From: Silanimonas sp.
GTDB lineage: Bacteria > Pseudomonadota > Gammaproteobacteria > Xanthomonadales > Xanthomonadaceae
NCBI GenBank assembly: GCA_018334015.1
Contig: JAGXTI010000025.1
Span: 1-64,000, forward strand
Direction of reading: 5' to 3'
Length of the DNA: 64,000 nt
The notes under the pieces are model-generated. The model was not told where the DNA came from. It saw nothing but the letters and a program-made list of their open reading frames with translations, and made no database searches. Below, in pieces: positions 23,613 through 31,903 of the stretch. Within the stretch, counting starts at the first letter, position 1, and every line of letters starts with the position of its first letter. The position numbers and the translations under genes are program-made.

Positions 23613-23640
23613 CGGTAGGCCCGCGCGATGGCGCTGTCAA
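23612..23640 (-). promoter_or_regulatory. Promoter of the dcw operon
   Basis: Minus-strand TTGACA at 23640-23635 is a perfect -35 hexamer. A 17-bp spacer separates it from TACCGT (23617-23612), a three-of-six -10 element. It lies about 60 bp before the mraZ start, overlapping the first MraZ box by one base. Confidence 0.7.
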
Positions 23641-23687
23641 TGCTTTCACAAGGGGAAAATTCGCCAGCCGGATCAAGGCCTTAGCCG

Positions 23688-23721
23688 ACACTTCAAGTGT
23701 TACGTGAAGTGTTTATCCACA
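23688..23721. promoter_or_regulatory. DnaA box and overlapping palindromes upstream of mraZ
   Basis: A perfect consensus DnaA box TTATCCACA occupies 23713-23721. Beside it are the palindrome ACACTT-C-AAGTGT (23688-23700), a 7-bp inverted pair CACTTCA/TGAAGTG (23689-23695 and 23705-23711) and two AAGTGTT direct repeats 12 bp apart. The cluster lies between rnpB and the mraZ promoter. A regulator site is likely; the identity of the protein on the palindrome is unknown. Confidence 0.55.
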
Positions 23722-23869
23722 AGCCTTGTTCTGTATGGCTTCGCGTCCGCAGCACCGGGCGGCCAGCAGGGGCCAGCGCAACTCGAAGGCGGGCCTGCGA
23801 TGTATCACAGGCACAGGCTGACGAGCCGTAGGCCTTGCACCCGGCCCACGGCGCATCGCCGGGTGGAAA

Positions 23870-24244
23870 AGAAGACGGAGGTGGCCGTTAAGCCGGGTTC
23901 TGTGCCGACCTTGCGGCCGGTGGCAGCCATTCCTCTCGGCCCCGCCTCGCGGCGGGGCTCCAGCAGCCTACCCGGGTGCGGGCCGGGCCAGCCCAATGCA
24001 CCCCTATTTGGCCTTGCTCCGGGTGGGGTTTGCCGTGCCCTGCGACGTTGGCCCCGCAGGCGGTGGGCTCTTACCCCACCGTTTCACCCTTACCACGCAC
24101 CCTTGCGGGCCGTTCGGCGGTTTGCTTTCTGTTGCACTTTCCGTCGGCTCGCGCCGCCCAGGCGTTACCTGGCACCCTGCCCTGTGGAGCCCGGACTTTC
24201 CTCGGCGAGGGTTGCCCCTCGACGCGACTGCCTGGCCACCTCCG
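23870..24244 (-). ncRNA. rnpB: RNase P RNA, bacterial class A
   Basis: RnpB is the catalytic RNA that removes 5' leaders from tRNA precursors. On the minus strand the conserved GAGGAAAGTCCGGGCTCC block (about 24213-24196) is followed by ACAGGGCAGGGTGCCAGGTAA, and near the 3' end ACAGAACCCGGCTTAA closes the P4 and tail regions. The ends GGAGGTGGCC and GGCCACCTCC pair to form P1, which sets the boundaries to within a few bases. A T-rich stretch follows the 3' end. A -10-like TACACT lies at 24259-24254 before the 5' end, with no clear -35. Length of about 375 nt is normal. Confidence 0.96.
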
Positions 24245-24287
24245 TCAGGCTGCAGTGTACGCGCCAGGGGCTGAACACGGCGGCGCC

Positions 24288-25127
24288 TCAGTCGGCCTGG
24301 TGTACGGCGTAGAGGGCTTTGCGCGGTGCGCCGCTCAACTCGGCGGCGAGCTGCGCGGCCTGCGAGGGCTTCAGATGTTCGGCCAGCCGGGCATACAGCC
24401 GTCGTCCCTCCGCCAGCCGGGCGGCCTCGTGGTCTTCGTTGCCGCGCACCACCAGCACGAATTCGCCGCGCCGCTGGTTGGGGTCGGCGGCGACGGCGGC
24501 GGCGATCGCCGCCAGACTGGGGCCGAGTAGGGTCTGGAAGCGTTTGGTCAGCTCGCGGCCGAGGACGGCCTCGCGGTTGCCGCCGAACACCGCGATCAGG
24601 TCGGCCAGTGCCGCCTCGATGCGGTGCGCGCTCTCGTAGAACACGAGGGTGCGCGGCTCGGCCTGCAAGCCGGCCAGCCGCTCGCGGCGGGCACTGGCCT
24701 TGGCCGGAAGAAAGCCCTCGAAACAGAAGCGGTCACTGGGCAGACCGGCCACGCTGAGTGCCGCAATCGCCGCACAGGGGCCGGGAACCGGCAGCACCGG
24801 CAAGCCGGCCGAGCGTACCGCCCGCACCAGCCGATAACCGGGATCGGACACCAGCGGCGTGCCGGCATCACTGACCAGTGCCAGCGCGGCACCCGCCTGC
24901 AGACGGGCGACCAAGGCCGCCGTCACCTCGTTCTCGTTGTGCTCGTGCACGGCGATGAGCGGACGCGCCAGACCGAACTGCGCGAGCAGCAGGCCGGTGC
25001 TGCGGGTGTCCTCGGCGCAGATCGCATCGACACCGGCAAGGACCGCCTGCGCGCGCGGCGAAAGATCGCCCCGATGACCGATCGGCGTGGCGACCACGTA
25101 CAGGGTGGCGGGGGTGATTTCGGACAT
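24288..25127 (-). CDS. rsmI: 16S rRNA (cytidine-1402-2'-O) methyltransferase RsmI
   Basis: RsmI makes the 2'-O-methyl mark on C1402, complementing RsmH. The 279-residue SAM-dependent enzyme has LYVVATPIGHRGDLSPRA at its N-terminus, the conserved AEDTRSTGLLL, HEHNE, ALVSDAGTPLVSDPGY and FEGFLPAKASAR motifs. It is divergent from lpoA, as in many proteobacteria, and its stop lies 43 bp before the 5' end of rnpB, so the rnpB promoter must lie in or next to its 3' end. Confidence 0.97.
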   Translation of the reverse strand: MSEITPATLYVVATPIGHRGDLSPRAQAVLAGVDAICAEDTRSTGLLLAQFGLARPLIAVHEHNENEVTAALVARLQAGAALALVSDAGTPLVSDPGYRLVRAVRSAGLPVLPVPGPCAAIAALSVAGLPSDRFCFEGFLPAKASARRERLAGLQAEPRTLVFYESAHRIEAALADLIAVFGGNREAVLGRELTKRFQTLLGPSLAAIAAAVAADPNQRRGEFVLVVRGNEDHEAARLAEGRRLYARLAEHLKPSQAAQLAAELSGAPRKALYAVHQAD

Positions 25128-25182
25128 GCAGGGGCTCCAGCGGATCGTATGATTCTAGGCCCCTGCCCTCTGGATGCCCCGC

Positions 25183-26958
25183 ATGGCCCTTCCGGCTGCC
25201 CTGCCCCGCCTCAGCCACCGCCTGCCCGTCCTCTTGCTGCTGGTGGCGGCCTTGGCCGGCTGCGCCACGGCGCCCCGGCCCCGCGAGCTTGGCCAGACCG
25301 AACTGGACGCGCGGGCGCTGGATGCCGCCGGTCGCCACGCCGAAGCGGCCGTTGCCTGGCGCAGCCTCGCCGCCCAGGGCCGCGGCGTCGACGACGCGGC
25401 CTGGCACCTCTACGCCGCCGAAGCGCTCTGGCGCAGCGCTCAGCTCGAGGCCGCCGCCGCCGAACTGGCGCAATCGCCGCGCCGGCGTCTGCAGGGCATC
25501 GATCCCCTGCGCCACGATCTGGTGAGCGCCGCGCTGGCCCTGGCCGCCGGCCGCACCCGCGAGGCCCTGCCCGTGCTGGCGGCCGAACCGCAGGGCCTGC
25601 CGCCCACGCTGCAAAGCGACTGGCTGGACCTGCGCGCCCGTGCCCTGCTGGCCGCCGGTGACCGCTTCGCCGCCGCCGCTGCGCTGGTCCGACGCGCGCC
25701 CCTGCTGGAGGGCGAGGCCCGGGCCCGGGTACTGCGCGAGGCCGGCCGGCACCTGCAGGCCCTGCCCGATGCCGACCTGCGCCAGGGCATCGCCCGGCTC
25801 GATGCCGAGTCCGCGCTGCTGCCGCTGGCCCTGCGCGAAGCCCGCCGGCGTGGCCTCGCCATCGACACGCTGGCCGCTGCGCCGGTGGCGCTTGCCGAGG
25901 GCCGGCTGCCGCCGGCCATCGACGGTTACCACCCACCCCGCCGGATGGCCGTGCTGTTGCCCCTGAGCGGTGAACGCGCCGCCGCCGGACGGGCCGTGCG
26001 CGATGGCCTGCTGGCCGGCTTCCACGGCGAGACCCGGCACCGCCCCACCCTGGTCTTCCTCGACACCGGCGGCACCCCGGAAGGTGCCCGCCGGGCCCGC
26101 GACCGCGCTCTCGCGGAAGGCGCCGACCTGCTGCTCGGACCGCTGGGCCGCGAGGAGGTGGTCGCCCTCGCCGCCGAACCGATGCCGGTGGCCTGGCTGG
26201 CCCTGAACCGGATGGCCGTCACCGCCCCCGGCAGCGGCAGCTTCGCCCTGACCCCGGAGGACGAGGGCGCCGCTGTGGCGCAACGCCTGCTCGACCAGGG
26301 CCTGCAACGCGCTCTGGCGGTTGCCGAGCCGGACGACACCGCGCAGCGCGCGCTGGCCGGGTTCCGTGAACGCTTCACCCTGGCCGGCGGGCAGCTGCTG
26401 GCGGTGGCCGCACTCGATCCGATCGGCGGCACCGCCGCGCAGGCCCTGGCCACCCTGGCGCCGCAGGCTGGCGAGGCCCAGGCCCTGTTCCTCGCCGCCC
26501 GTGCGCCGGCGCTGCGCATCCTCCTACCGCAGCGCGAAGCCCACGGCCTGGGCGGCCTGCCGGTTCTGGCGACCTCGCTGGTGCAGGCCGGCGCCGACCC
26601 CCGACTCGACCGCGAACTCGATGGCCTGCAGTTCCCCGAACTGCCCTGGCTGCTCGGCTTGGGCGGTGGCCCCGGCGATGCCGAAGCACTGGCACGCCGT
26701 CTGCCCAGCGCCCGCGGCAGTGCGGCACGACTGTTCGCCTTCGGCTACGACGCCTGGACGGTGGCCACCCACCTCGATGCCCTGCGCGGCGGTGCGCTGC
26801 GCAACGGCGCCACCGGCGGGCTGGGCATCGATGCCGCCGGCGTTGTCGAGCGCAGCCCGGCCTGGGCCGAGTTCGCCGAGGGCCGCAGCCGGCCGGTGGC
26901 ACCAGGCAGTCTGCTGCCCCTGCCCTTGGCGCCGATCAGACCCAGCGGCCCGCTCTGA
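25183..26958 (+). CDS. lpoA: Penicillin-binding protein activator lipoprotein LpoA
   Basis: LpoA is an outer-membrane lipoprotein that activates the peptidoglycan synthase PBP1A. The 591-residue protein has a signal peptide with lipobox LAGC (Cys about residue 27), an N-terminal helical TPR-like half, and a C-terminal periplasmic-binding-protein fold starting at MAVLLPLSGERAAAGRAV. An ATG 9 nt upstream is equally usable. A TATGAT -10 element lies at 25148-25153, giving a very short leader. The divergent rsmI and downstream yraN reproduce the rsmI-lpoA-yraN neighbourhood of other gammaproteobacteria. Confidence 0.9.
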   Translation: MALPAALPRLSHRLPVLLLLVAALAGCATAPRPRELGQTELDARALDAAGRHAEAAVAWRSLAAQGRGVDDAAWHLYAAEALWRSAQLEAAAAELAQSPRRRLQGIDPLRHDLVSAALALAAGRTREALPVLAAEPQGLPPTLQSDWLDLRARALLAAGDRFAAAAALVRRAPLLEGEARARVLREAGRHLQALPDADLRQGIARLDAESALLPLALREARRRGLAIDTLAAAPVALAEGRLPPAIDGYHPPRRMAVLLPLSGERAAAGRAVRDGLLAGFHGETRHRPTLVFLDTGGTPEGARRARDRALAEGADLLLGPLGREEVVALAAEPMPVAWLALNRMAVTAPGSGSFALTPEDEGAAVAQRLLDQGLQRALAVAEPDDTAQRALAGFRERFTLAGGQLLAVAALDPIGGTAAQALATLAPQAGEAQALFLAARAPALRILLPQREAHGLGGLPVLATSLVQAGADPRLDRELDGLQFPELPWLLGLGGGPGDAEALARRLPSARGSAARLFAFGYDAWTVATHLDALRGGALRNGATGGLGIDAAGVVERSPAWAEFAEGRSRPVAPGSLLPLPLAPIRPSGPL

Positions 26959-26966
26959 GACCGACC

Positions 26967-27374
26967 ATGCCCGACGACGCAGGGACGCGTCCCGCCGATC
27001 ACCGCACCGAAGCGCGACGCCGCGGCGATGCCGCCGAAGAAGCCGCCCTGCAGCTGCTGCGTGCGGCCGGGCTGGTGCTGCTGGCCCGCAACCTGCGTTT
27101 CAAGGTCGGTGAACTCGATCTGGTGATGCGTGAAGGCAGCACGCTGGTGATCGTCGAGGTCCGCCGCCGCCAGCACGCCGGCTGGGGCGATGCGCTGGCC
27201 AGCATCGACCGCGGCAAGGCACGGCGGCTGGTGCGGGCCACCGAGGCCCTGCTGCAACGCCAGCCGCGCTGGGCGAGCGGCGCCTGCCGCTTCGATGTGG
27301 TGGCTTTCGACGCCGAACTCACGCCGCACTGGCTGCGCGGGGCCTTCACCCTCGACGCGATCGGCCTCGCCTGA
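26967..27374 (+). CDS. yraN: YraN-family (UPF0102) nuclease-fold protein
   Basis: The 135-residue protein matches UPF0102: a helical AEEAALQLLRAAGLVLLARN region, then GELDLVMREGSTLVIVEVRRR at about 48-68, which is the PD-(D/E)xK nuclease core, and a C-terminal CRFDVVAFD strand. Its cellular role is unsettled. It starts 8 nt after lpoA in the same transcription unit and ends 6 bp from the convergent pgpA gene. Confidence 0.9.
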   Translation: MPDDAGTRPADHRTEARRRGDAAEEAALQLLRAAGLVLLARNLRFKVGELDLVMREGSTLVIVEVRRRQHAGWGDALASIDRGKARRLVRATEALLQRQPRWASGACRFDVVAFDAELTPHWLRGAFTLDAIGLA

Positions 27375-27380
27375 GGCCGC

Positions 27381-27959
27381 TCAGGGCCCGAGCGCGGCAA
27401 GCAGCGGCGGTGCCGCGGCCAAAGCCAGCGCCATGGCCAATGCGGTCAGGGCACCGGCCAGCAGATCGTCGAACAGCGTGCCGAACGCGCCCTTGAAGTG
27501 GCGGTCGGCCCAGCCGATCGGCCCGGGTTTGAAGATGTCGAGCAGGCGGAACAGCAGCACCGCGGCCAGCACCCAGGGCCACTCGGTGGGCAGCAGAGCG
27601 AGCGCCAGCCAGATGCCCACCACCTCGTCCCAGACCACCAGTGGCGGATCGGCACGGCCGCTCTCGCGGATCGTCCAGGGCAGCGCCCAGAGGCCGAGCA
27701 GGAAAGCCAGACCAACGACACCGAGGTAATCGGCCAAGGGCAGATCGGAAAGCCAGAACCACCAGGGCAGGACCGCCACCACGGTGGCCACGGTGCCCGG
27801 CGCCCAGGGCGAGAAGCCGACACCGAAGCCGGTCGCCAGCCAGCCACGCGGATCGCGGATGAGGCGACGGCGGGTGCCCGGTGGCAGGTGTTGCGGCGAG
27901 CGGACGACCTCCGCCGGCGGCGTGGACGGCAAGCCGCGCAGGTGGCGACGGTTTTTCAA
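27381..27959 (-). CDS. pgpA: Phosphatidylglycerophosphatase A
   Basis: PgpA dephosphorylates phosphatidylglycerol phosphate in the inner membrane. The 192-residue protein has a cytoplasmic N-terminus of about 40 residues, then membrane segments with the family motifs FGVGFSPWAPGTVATV, VVWDEVVGIWLAL and FRLLDIFKPGPIGWAD, and FDDLLAG near the C-terminus. It overlaps thiL by four bases, an arrangement found across proteobacteria. Confidence 0.95.
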   Translation of the reverse strand: MKNRRHLRGLPSTPPAEVVRSPQHLPPGTRRRLIRDPRGWLATGFGVGFSPWAPGTVATVVAVLPWWFWLSDLPLADYLGVVGLAFLLGLWALPWTIRESGRADPPLVVWDEVVGIWLALALLPTEWPWVLAAVLLFRLLDIFKPGPIGWADRHFKGAFGTLFDDLLAGALTALAMALALAAAPPLLAALGP

Positions 27960-28927
27960 GCGCCACTCCCGGCGAAATGCACGTAGCCACGCCGCGCCGG
28001 CAGCGGCAGCGGCAGGCGGTCGGCGTCGAACAGGCGCAGGCGTGCCCCGGCGACCAGCGAGCCAACCCGGCTGGCTGGGGTCGCCACAGCATCAAGCGCC
28101 TTGCGCACGGCCTCGCGGCGCGCCACCGGCGCGCTGAAGCACAGCTCGTAGTCGTCACCGCCGGTGAGTTGCAACTCGCGCCGGAGCAAGGGATCGGGAA
28201 AGGCTTCGAGCAATGCCGGCGAGGCCGGCAGGGCATCGGCCTCGACATCGGCACCCAGGCCGCTCATCGCCAACAAGTGGCCGAGGTCGGCAAGAAAACC
28301 GTCGCTGATGTCGATGCAGGCCGTGGCCAACCCGCGCAGTGCGATGCCGGCACCGAGCCGGGGCGTCGGCCGGTCGAGCCGATCACGCAGGCGACCGGTG
28401 CGCAGCATGGGCAGGCCGGACTTCCACAGGGCCAGGGCGCCCGCAGCATCGCCCAAGGTGCCGGTGATCCACAGGTCGTCGCCAGCGGACGCGCCGGCGC
28501 GGGTCAGCGCACTGCCCTTCGGCACGTAGCCCATCACGGTGACGCTGGCGGCCAGCGGGCCGCGCGTGGTGTCGCCGCCGACCAGGGCGACGCGGTGCGT
28601 ATCGGCGAGGGCGGCAAAGCCGGCGGCGAATTCGTCGACGAACGCGCTGTCGTCGTCAGGCAGCGTCAGTGCCAGCAGGGCCACGGCGGGCTCGGCGCCC
28701 ATCGCCGCCAGGTCGGAAAGATTGACCGCCAGCGCTTTCCAGCCGATCGCCGACGGCGGCACGCCACGGGCAAAGTGCACGCCCTCGACCAGGGTATCGA
28801 CGGCCAGCACCAGCTGCTGGCCCTTGGGCGGATCGATCAGGGCGGCGTCGTCGCCGATGCCCAGGACCACGTCCGGGCGGGACCCGGCACGTTGGCGGAT
28901 GCGGTCGATCAGCGAGAACTCGGCCAT
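27956..28927 (-). CDS. thiL: Thiamine-monophosphate kinase ThiL
   Basis: ThiL phosphorylates thiamin monophosphate to the active diphosphate. The 323-residue protein has FSLIDRIRQRAG, GIGDDAALI (metal-binding Asp pair), VDTLVEGVHF, NLSDLAAMGA, VGGDTTRG and ACIDISDGFLADLGH motifs. It sits between nusB and pgpA, 93 bp after nusB. That gap shows no clear terminator or promoter. Confidence 0.97.
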   Translation of the reverse strand: MAEFSLIDRIRQRAGSRPDVVLGIGDDAALIDPPKGQQLVLAVDTLVEGVHFARGVPPSAIGWKALAVNLSDLAAMGAEPAVALLALTLPDDDSAFVDEFAAGFAALADTHRVALVGGDTTRGPLAASVTVMGYVPKGSALTRAGASAGDDLWITGTLGDAAGALALWKSGLPMLRTGRLRDRLDRPTPRLGAGIALRGLATACIDISDGFLADLGHLLAMSGLGADVEADALPASPALLEAFPDPLLRRELQLTGGDDYELCFSAPVARREAVRKALDAVATPASRVGSLVAGARLRLFDADRLPLPLPARRGYVHFAGSGA

Positions 28928-29020
28928 GGTGTCTGCTTCGGGTCGCCGCAGGGGCGATCAGGAAAAGATGCCGATCCGCGTGCAAGGGCCGTGCCCCCGA
29001 CCCGCATCGGCGCTTGCGGC

Positions 29021-29479
29021 TCAGCGCCGGCCCAAGGCCGCCTCGCCCGGGCGCCACTCGGCGGCGGCACGGTCGAGCACGCCGTTGACGTAGGTGTGAC
29101 CGTGGTCGGAGCCGAAACGCTTGGCGGTCTCGATGGCCTCGTTGAGCACCACCCGGTAGGGCACATCGAGGCGGTGCAGCAGCTCGAAGGCGGCGATCCG
29201 CAGCACGGCGCGCTCGATCGGATCGACCAGCTCCACCGGCCGGTCGAGGTGGGCGGCGAGGCGCAGGTCGAGCACGCCACGATGCTCGGCCACACCCCGG
29301 ACCAGGGCCTCGAAGTAGTCGAGGTCGGCCACCTCCATGTCCTGCTCGTGCTGGAACTGGTGGATGAGCTGCGGGATCGCCGTGCCCGACACCTGCCAGG
29401 CGTAGAGCGCCTGCAGGGCGCGGCGGCGCGCACGCGAACGGGCGGCGGGGTCGATGCCATCGGTGCGGATCGGCTTCAT
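29021..29479 (-). CDS. nusB: Transcription antitermination factor NusB
   Basis: NusB binds boxA RNA with NusE (S10) during rRNA antitermination. The all-helical 152-residue protein has [16 protein letters not shown] near the N-terminus, [30 protein letters not shown] and [10 protein letters not shown]. The ribH-nusB pair overlaps by four bases, a widely conserved pairing. Confidence 0.97.
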   Translation of the reverse strand: MKPIRTDGIDPAARSRARRRALQALYAWQVSGTAIPQLIHQFQHEQDMEVADLDYFEALVRGVAEHRGVLDLRLAAHLDRPVELVDPIERAVLRIAAFELLHRLDVPYRVVLNEAIETAKRFGSDHGHTYVNGVLDRAAAEWRPGEAALGRR

Positions 29480-29970
29480 GCGGTGCTCGTCGGCCAGTGC
29501 TGCAAAAGATCGCTCATCTCGAGGGCGGCCAGCGCGGCCTCCTCGCCCTTGTTGCCCATCGCGCCGCCGGCGCGGGCCTCGGCGTCGGCGTAGGTCTCGA
29601 CCGCCAGCACGCCGTTGGCGACCGGAAGCTGGTAGGCCTGCTGCACCTGCATCAGCGCCTCGGCGCAGCCGTCGGCCACCTGCTCGTAGTGGCGGGTGTC
29701 GCCGCGCACCACGCAGCCCAGCGCGACCAGGGCGACGGTGCCGCCGGGTTCACCCCGGCGGTGGCGGGCGATGGCGGCGGCGGCGAGCGGGATCTCCCAG
29801 GCGCCGGGCACGCGCACCACATCGATGCGGGTCTCCTCGACGCCGTTGTCGAGGAGGGCTTTCTTCGCGCCATCGACCAGCGCATCGGTGATGCGCGGGT
29901 TCCAGCGGCTGGCGACGATGGCGTAGCGGCCAACCGGGTGCGGCCGGAGGTCGCCTTCGAAACGGGGCAT
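29476..29970 (-). CDS. ribH: 6,7-dimethyl-8-ribityllumazine synthase
   Basis: RibH condenses the dihydroxybutanone phosphate made by RibB with the pyrimidine made by RibD. The 164-residue protein has [20 protein letters not shown], the [11 protein letters not shown] motif, [16 protein letters not shown] with the catalytic His, and NGVLAVE. The start [10 protein letters not shown] is chosen because the in-frame sequence further upstream is antisense-like and unconserved. It lies 91 bp after ribB. Confidence 0.96.
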   Translation of the reverse strand: MPRFEGDLRPHPVGRYAIVASRWNPRITDALVDGAKKALLDNGVEETRIDVVRVPGAWEIPLAAAAIARHRRGEPGGTVALVALGCVVRGDTRHYEQVADGCAEALMQVQQAYQLPVANGVLAVETYADAEARAGGAMGNKGEEAALAALEMSDLLQHWPTSTA

Positions 29971-30061
29971 GGTGGGCGGGTCGGGGAGCGGGCGGTCGTG
30001 CAGTTTACGCCCTTCGCCAGCCGGGCCGCCCTGCTCTGGCCGGACCGGGCGTTTCAGGGGT

Positions 30062-31186
30062 TCAGCGCAAGGGCAGGTGCTCGAGCACGTCGAGGCCGTA
30101 GCCGCCAAGGCCGATCTGCCGGCGCGGCGTGCCGAGCACGCGCAGGTGCTTGAGGCCGAGATCCGCAAGAATCTGCGAGCCGGCGCCGTTGCGCCGCCAT
30201 TCCTGGACGCGGCCGGCCGGGGCCTCGGGCTGCTCGGTGATGCGGGCGAGCAGGGCCTCCGGGCTCAGGGTTTCGGCCAGCACCACGAGCACGCCCTCGC
30301 CTTCCGCGGCGATCCGGGCCAGCGCCTCGGCCGCCGAACCGCCCAGATCCGGCCGCCGCCAGTGCAGCACATCGGCCAGCGCGTTCTTGACATGCACCCG
30401 CACCAGCGCCGGACGTTCGCCCGAGGGCGCACCGCGCACCAGGGCGAAGTGCAGCTCGTGGCTCAGGCGGTCGCGGTAGGTGAGCAGCCGGAACGGGCCA
30501 AAGGCGGTATCAATGGCACGGGCATCGATCCGTTCGACGGTGTGCTCGGTTTCCAGCCGATGCCGGATCAGCGCCTCGATCGAGCCGATCTTCAGGCCGT
30601 GCTGCTGGGCGAACACCTCCAGCTCCGGGCGGCGCGCCATCGAGCCGTCGGGGTTGAGGATCTCGACCAGCACGCCGGCCGGCTCCAGCCCGGCCAGCAG
30701 GGCGAGGTCGCTGGCGGCCTCGGTGTGGCCGGCGCGGGTCAGCACGCCGCCGGGCTGGGCCATCAGCGGGAAGATGTGGCCGGGCTGGGCGAGATGCTCG
30801 GGCGCGGCGTCGGGCCGCACCGCGGTGCGGATGGTGTGGGCGCGGTCGTAGGCGCTGATGCCGGTGGTGACGCCTTCGGCGGCCTCGATGCTGACCGTGA
30901 AGTTGGTGTGGTGCGGCGAGGTGTTGCTGCGGACCATCGGCCCCAGGCCCAACTGGCGGCAACGCTCGCGGGTCAACGACAGGCAGACCAGGCCACGCGC
31001 ATGGGTGACCATGAAGTTGATGTCGGAGGGCCGCACCAGCTCGGCGGCCATGATCAGGTCGCCTTCGTTCTCGCGGTCCTCGTCGTCGACGATGACCACC
31101 ATCTTGCCGAGGCGGAGGTCCTCGAGGATCTCCGGAATGGTCGCGAAGGCGCTTGTCGCGTCGTCCGCCGCGTGCATCGCGCTCAT
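30062..31186 (-). CDS. ribB: 3,4-dihydroxy-2-butanone-4-phosphate synthase with a degenerate GTP cyclohydrolase II-like domain (RibBX type)
   Basis: The 374-residue protein starts with an intact RibB domain (about 15-215): [41 protein letters not shown] and [15 protein letters not shown]. The C-terminal half aligns in position with RibA but lacks the zinc-binding cysteines and surrounding motif: where RibA has HSECLTGDVFG and RCDCG, this protein has [11 protein letters not shown] and no Cys. GTP cyclohydrolase II activity is therefore unlikely and a separate ribA should exist elsewhere. Proteins of this build are known in Proteobacteria as RibBX. It overlaps ribE by four bases. Confidence 0.93.
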   Translation of the reverse strand: MSAMHAADDATSAFATIPEILEDLRLGKMVVIVDDEDRENEGDLIMAAELVRPSDINFMVTHARGLVCLSLTRERCRQLGLGPMVRSNTSPHHTNFTVSIEAAEGVTTGISAYDRAHTIRTAVRPDAAPEHLAQPGHIFPLMAQPGGVLTRAGHTEAASDLALLAGLEPAGVLVEILNPDGSMARRPELEVFAQQHGLKIGSIEALIRHRLETEHTVERIDARAIDTAFGPFRLLTYRDRLSHELHFALVRGAPSGERPALVRVHVKNALADVLHWRRPDLGGSAAEALARIAAEGEGVLVVLAETLSPEALLARITEQPEAPAGRVQEWRRNGAGSQILADLGLKHLRVLGTPRRQIGLGGYGLDVLEHLPLR

Positions 31187-31800
31187 GCCCAAGCCTCCGT
31201 CTCCTGCAGGCGGGCGACGTAGCGCGCCACCGTGTCGATCTCGAGATTGACCGGCGTGCCGGCCGGCATCGTGCCAAAGCCGGTGTGCGCAAGCGTGTGC
31301 GGCACGAGCATCACCTCGAAGCCGGCCTCGTCCACCGCGTTGACCGTCAGCGAAACGCCGTCGACCGCGATCGAGCCCTTCGGCGCGATGAAGCGCAACA
31401 GCGGCTTTGGCGCGGCAAAGCGCCAGCGCTGGCCGCGGGCCTCGTCCTGCACCGCCACGACCGCGCCCAGGCCATCGACATGGCCACTCACCAGATGGCC
31501 GCCGAGGCGATCGCCGACCCGCAGCGCACGTTCGAGATTGACGACCACGCCGATGGCGAGTCCGCCGAGCGTGGTCATAGCCAGCGTTTCGGTGGAGACA
31601 TCGGCCTCGAACCAGCCCTCGCCGGTGGCGCCGGTGTCGAAACCGACCACGGTGAGGCAGACGCCGTTGCAGGCGATCGACTCGCCGAGTTGCACGTCCT
31701 CGAAAGGCAGCGCGCCGACGCCGAAGCGCAGGCGCACATCGCCGCCGATGGGCGTGCGGGCGGCGAGGCGGCCGAGGGCCTGGATCAATCCGGTGAACAT
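31183..31800 (-). CDS. ribE: Riboflavin synthase alpha chain
   Basis: This enzyme dismutates two lumazines to riboflavin. The 205-residue protein shows the usual internal duplication of two lumazine-binding barrels: MFTGLIQALG with SIACNGVCLTV in the first and GHVDGLG with SIAVDGVSLTVNAV in the second. The 103-bp gap before it holds a -10-like TATACT (minus strand, 31833-31828) without a matching -35, so an internal promoter is possible. Confidence 0.97.
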   Translation of the reverse strand: MFTGLIQALGRLAARTPIGGDVRLRFGVGALPFEDVQLGESIACNGVCLTVVGFDTGATGEGWFEADVSTETLAMTTLGGLAIGVVVNLERALRVGDRLGGHLVSGHVDGLGAVVAVQDEARGQRWRFAAPKPLLRFIAPKGSIAVDGVSLTVNAVDEAGFEVMLVPHTLAHTGFGTMPAGTPVNLEIDTVARYVARLQETEAWA

Positions 31801-31903
31801 CGCGGGGTCCGGTTCCGGGAGGCGCGCAGTATAGGGAGCCGGCGCCTCTCCGGCGTCGCCGCGGCGGCAACACGGCGTTCCGGTTCGATGCCGACACCGA
31901 AAC

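Noticed and set aside
23704..24312. Protein-coding gene in the rnpB region
   Set aside because: The region folds and aligns as RNase P RNA on the minus strand; the open frame on the plus strand has no protein family features.
30062..31186. Bifunctional RibBA with GTP cyclohydrolase II activity
   Set aside because: All zinc-ligand cysteines of the RibA domain are absent, so only the RibB activity is supported.
31801..31903. FMN riboswitch in the riboflavin operon
   Set aside because: The spacer and the other rib gaps lack the conserved RFN blocks; only a -10-like hexamer is visible.
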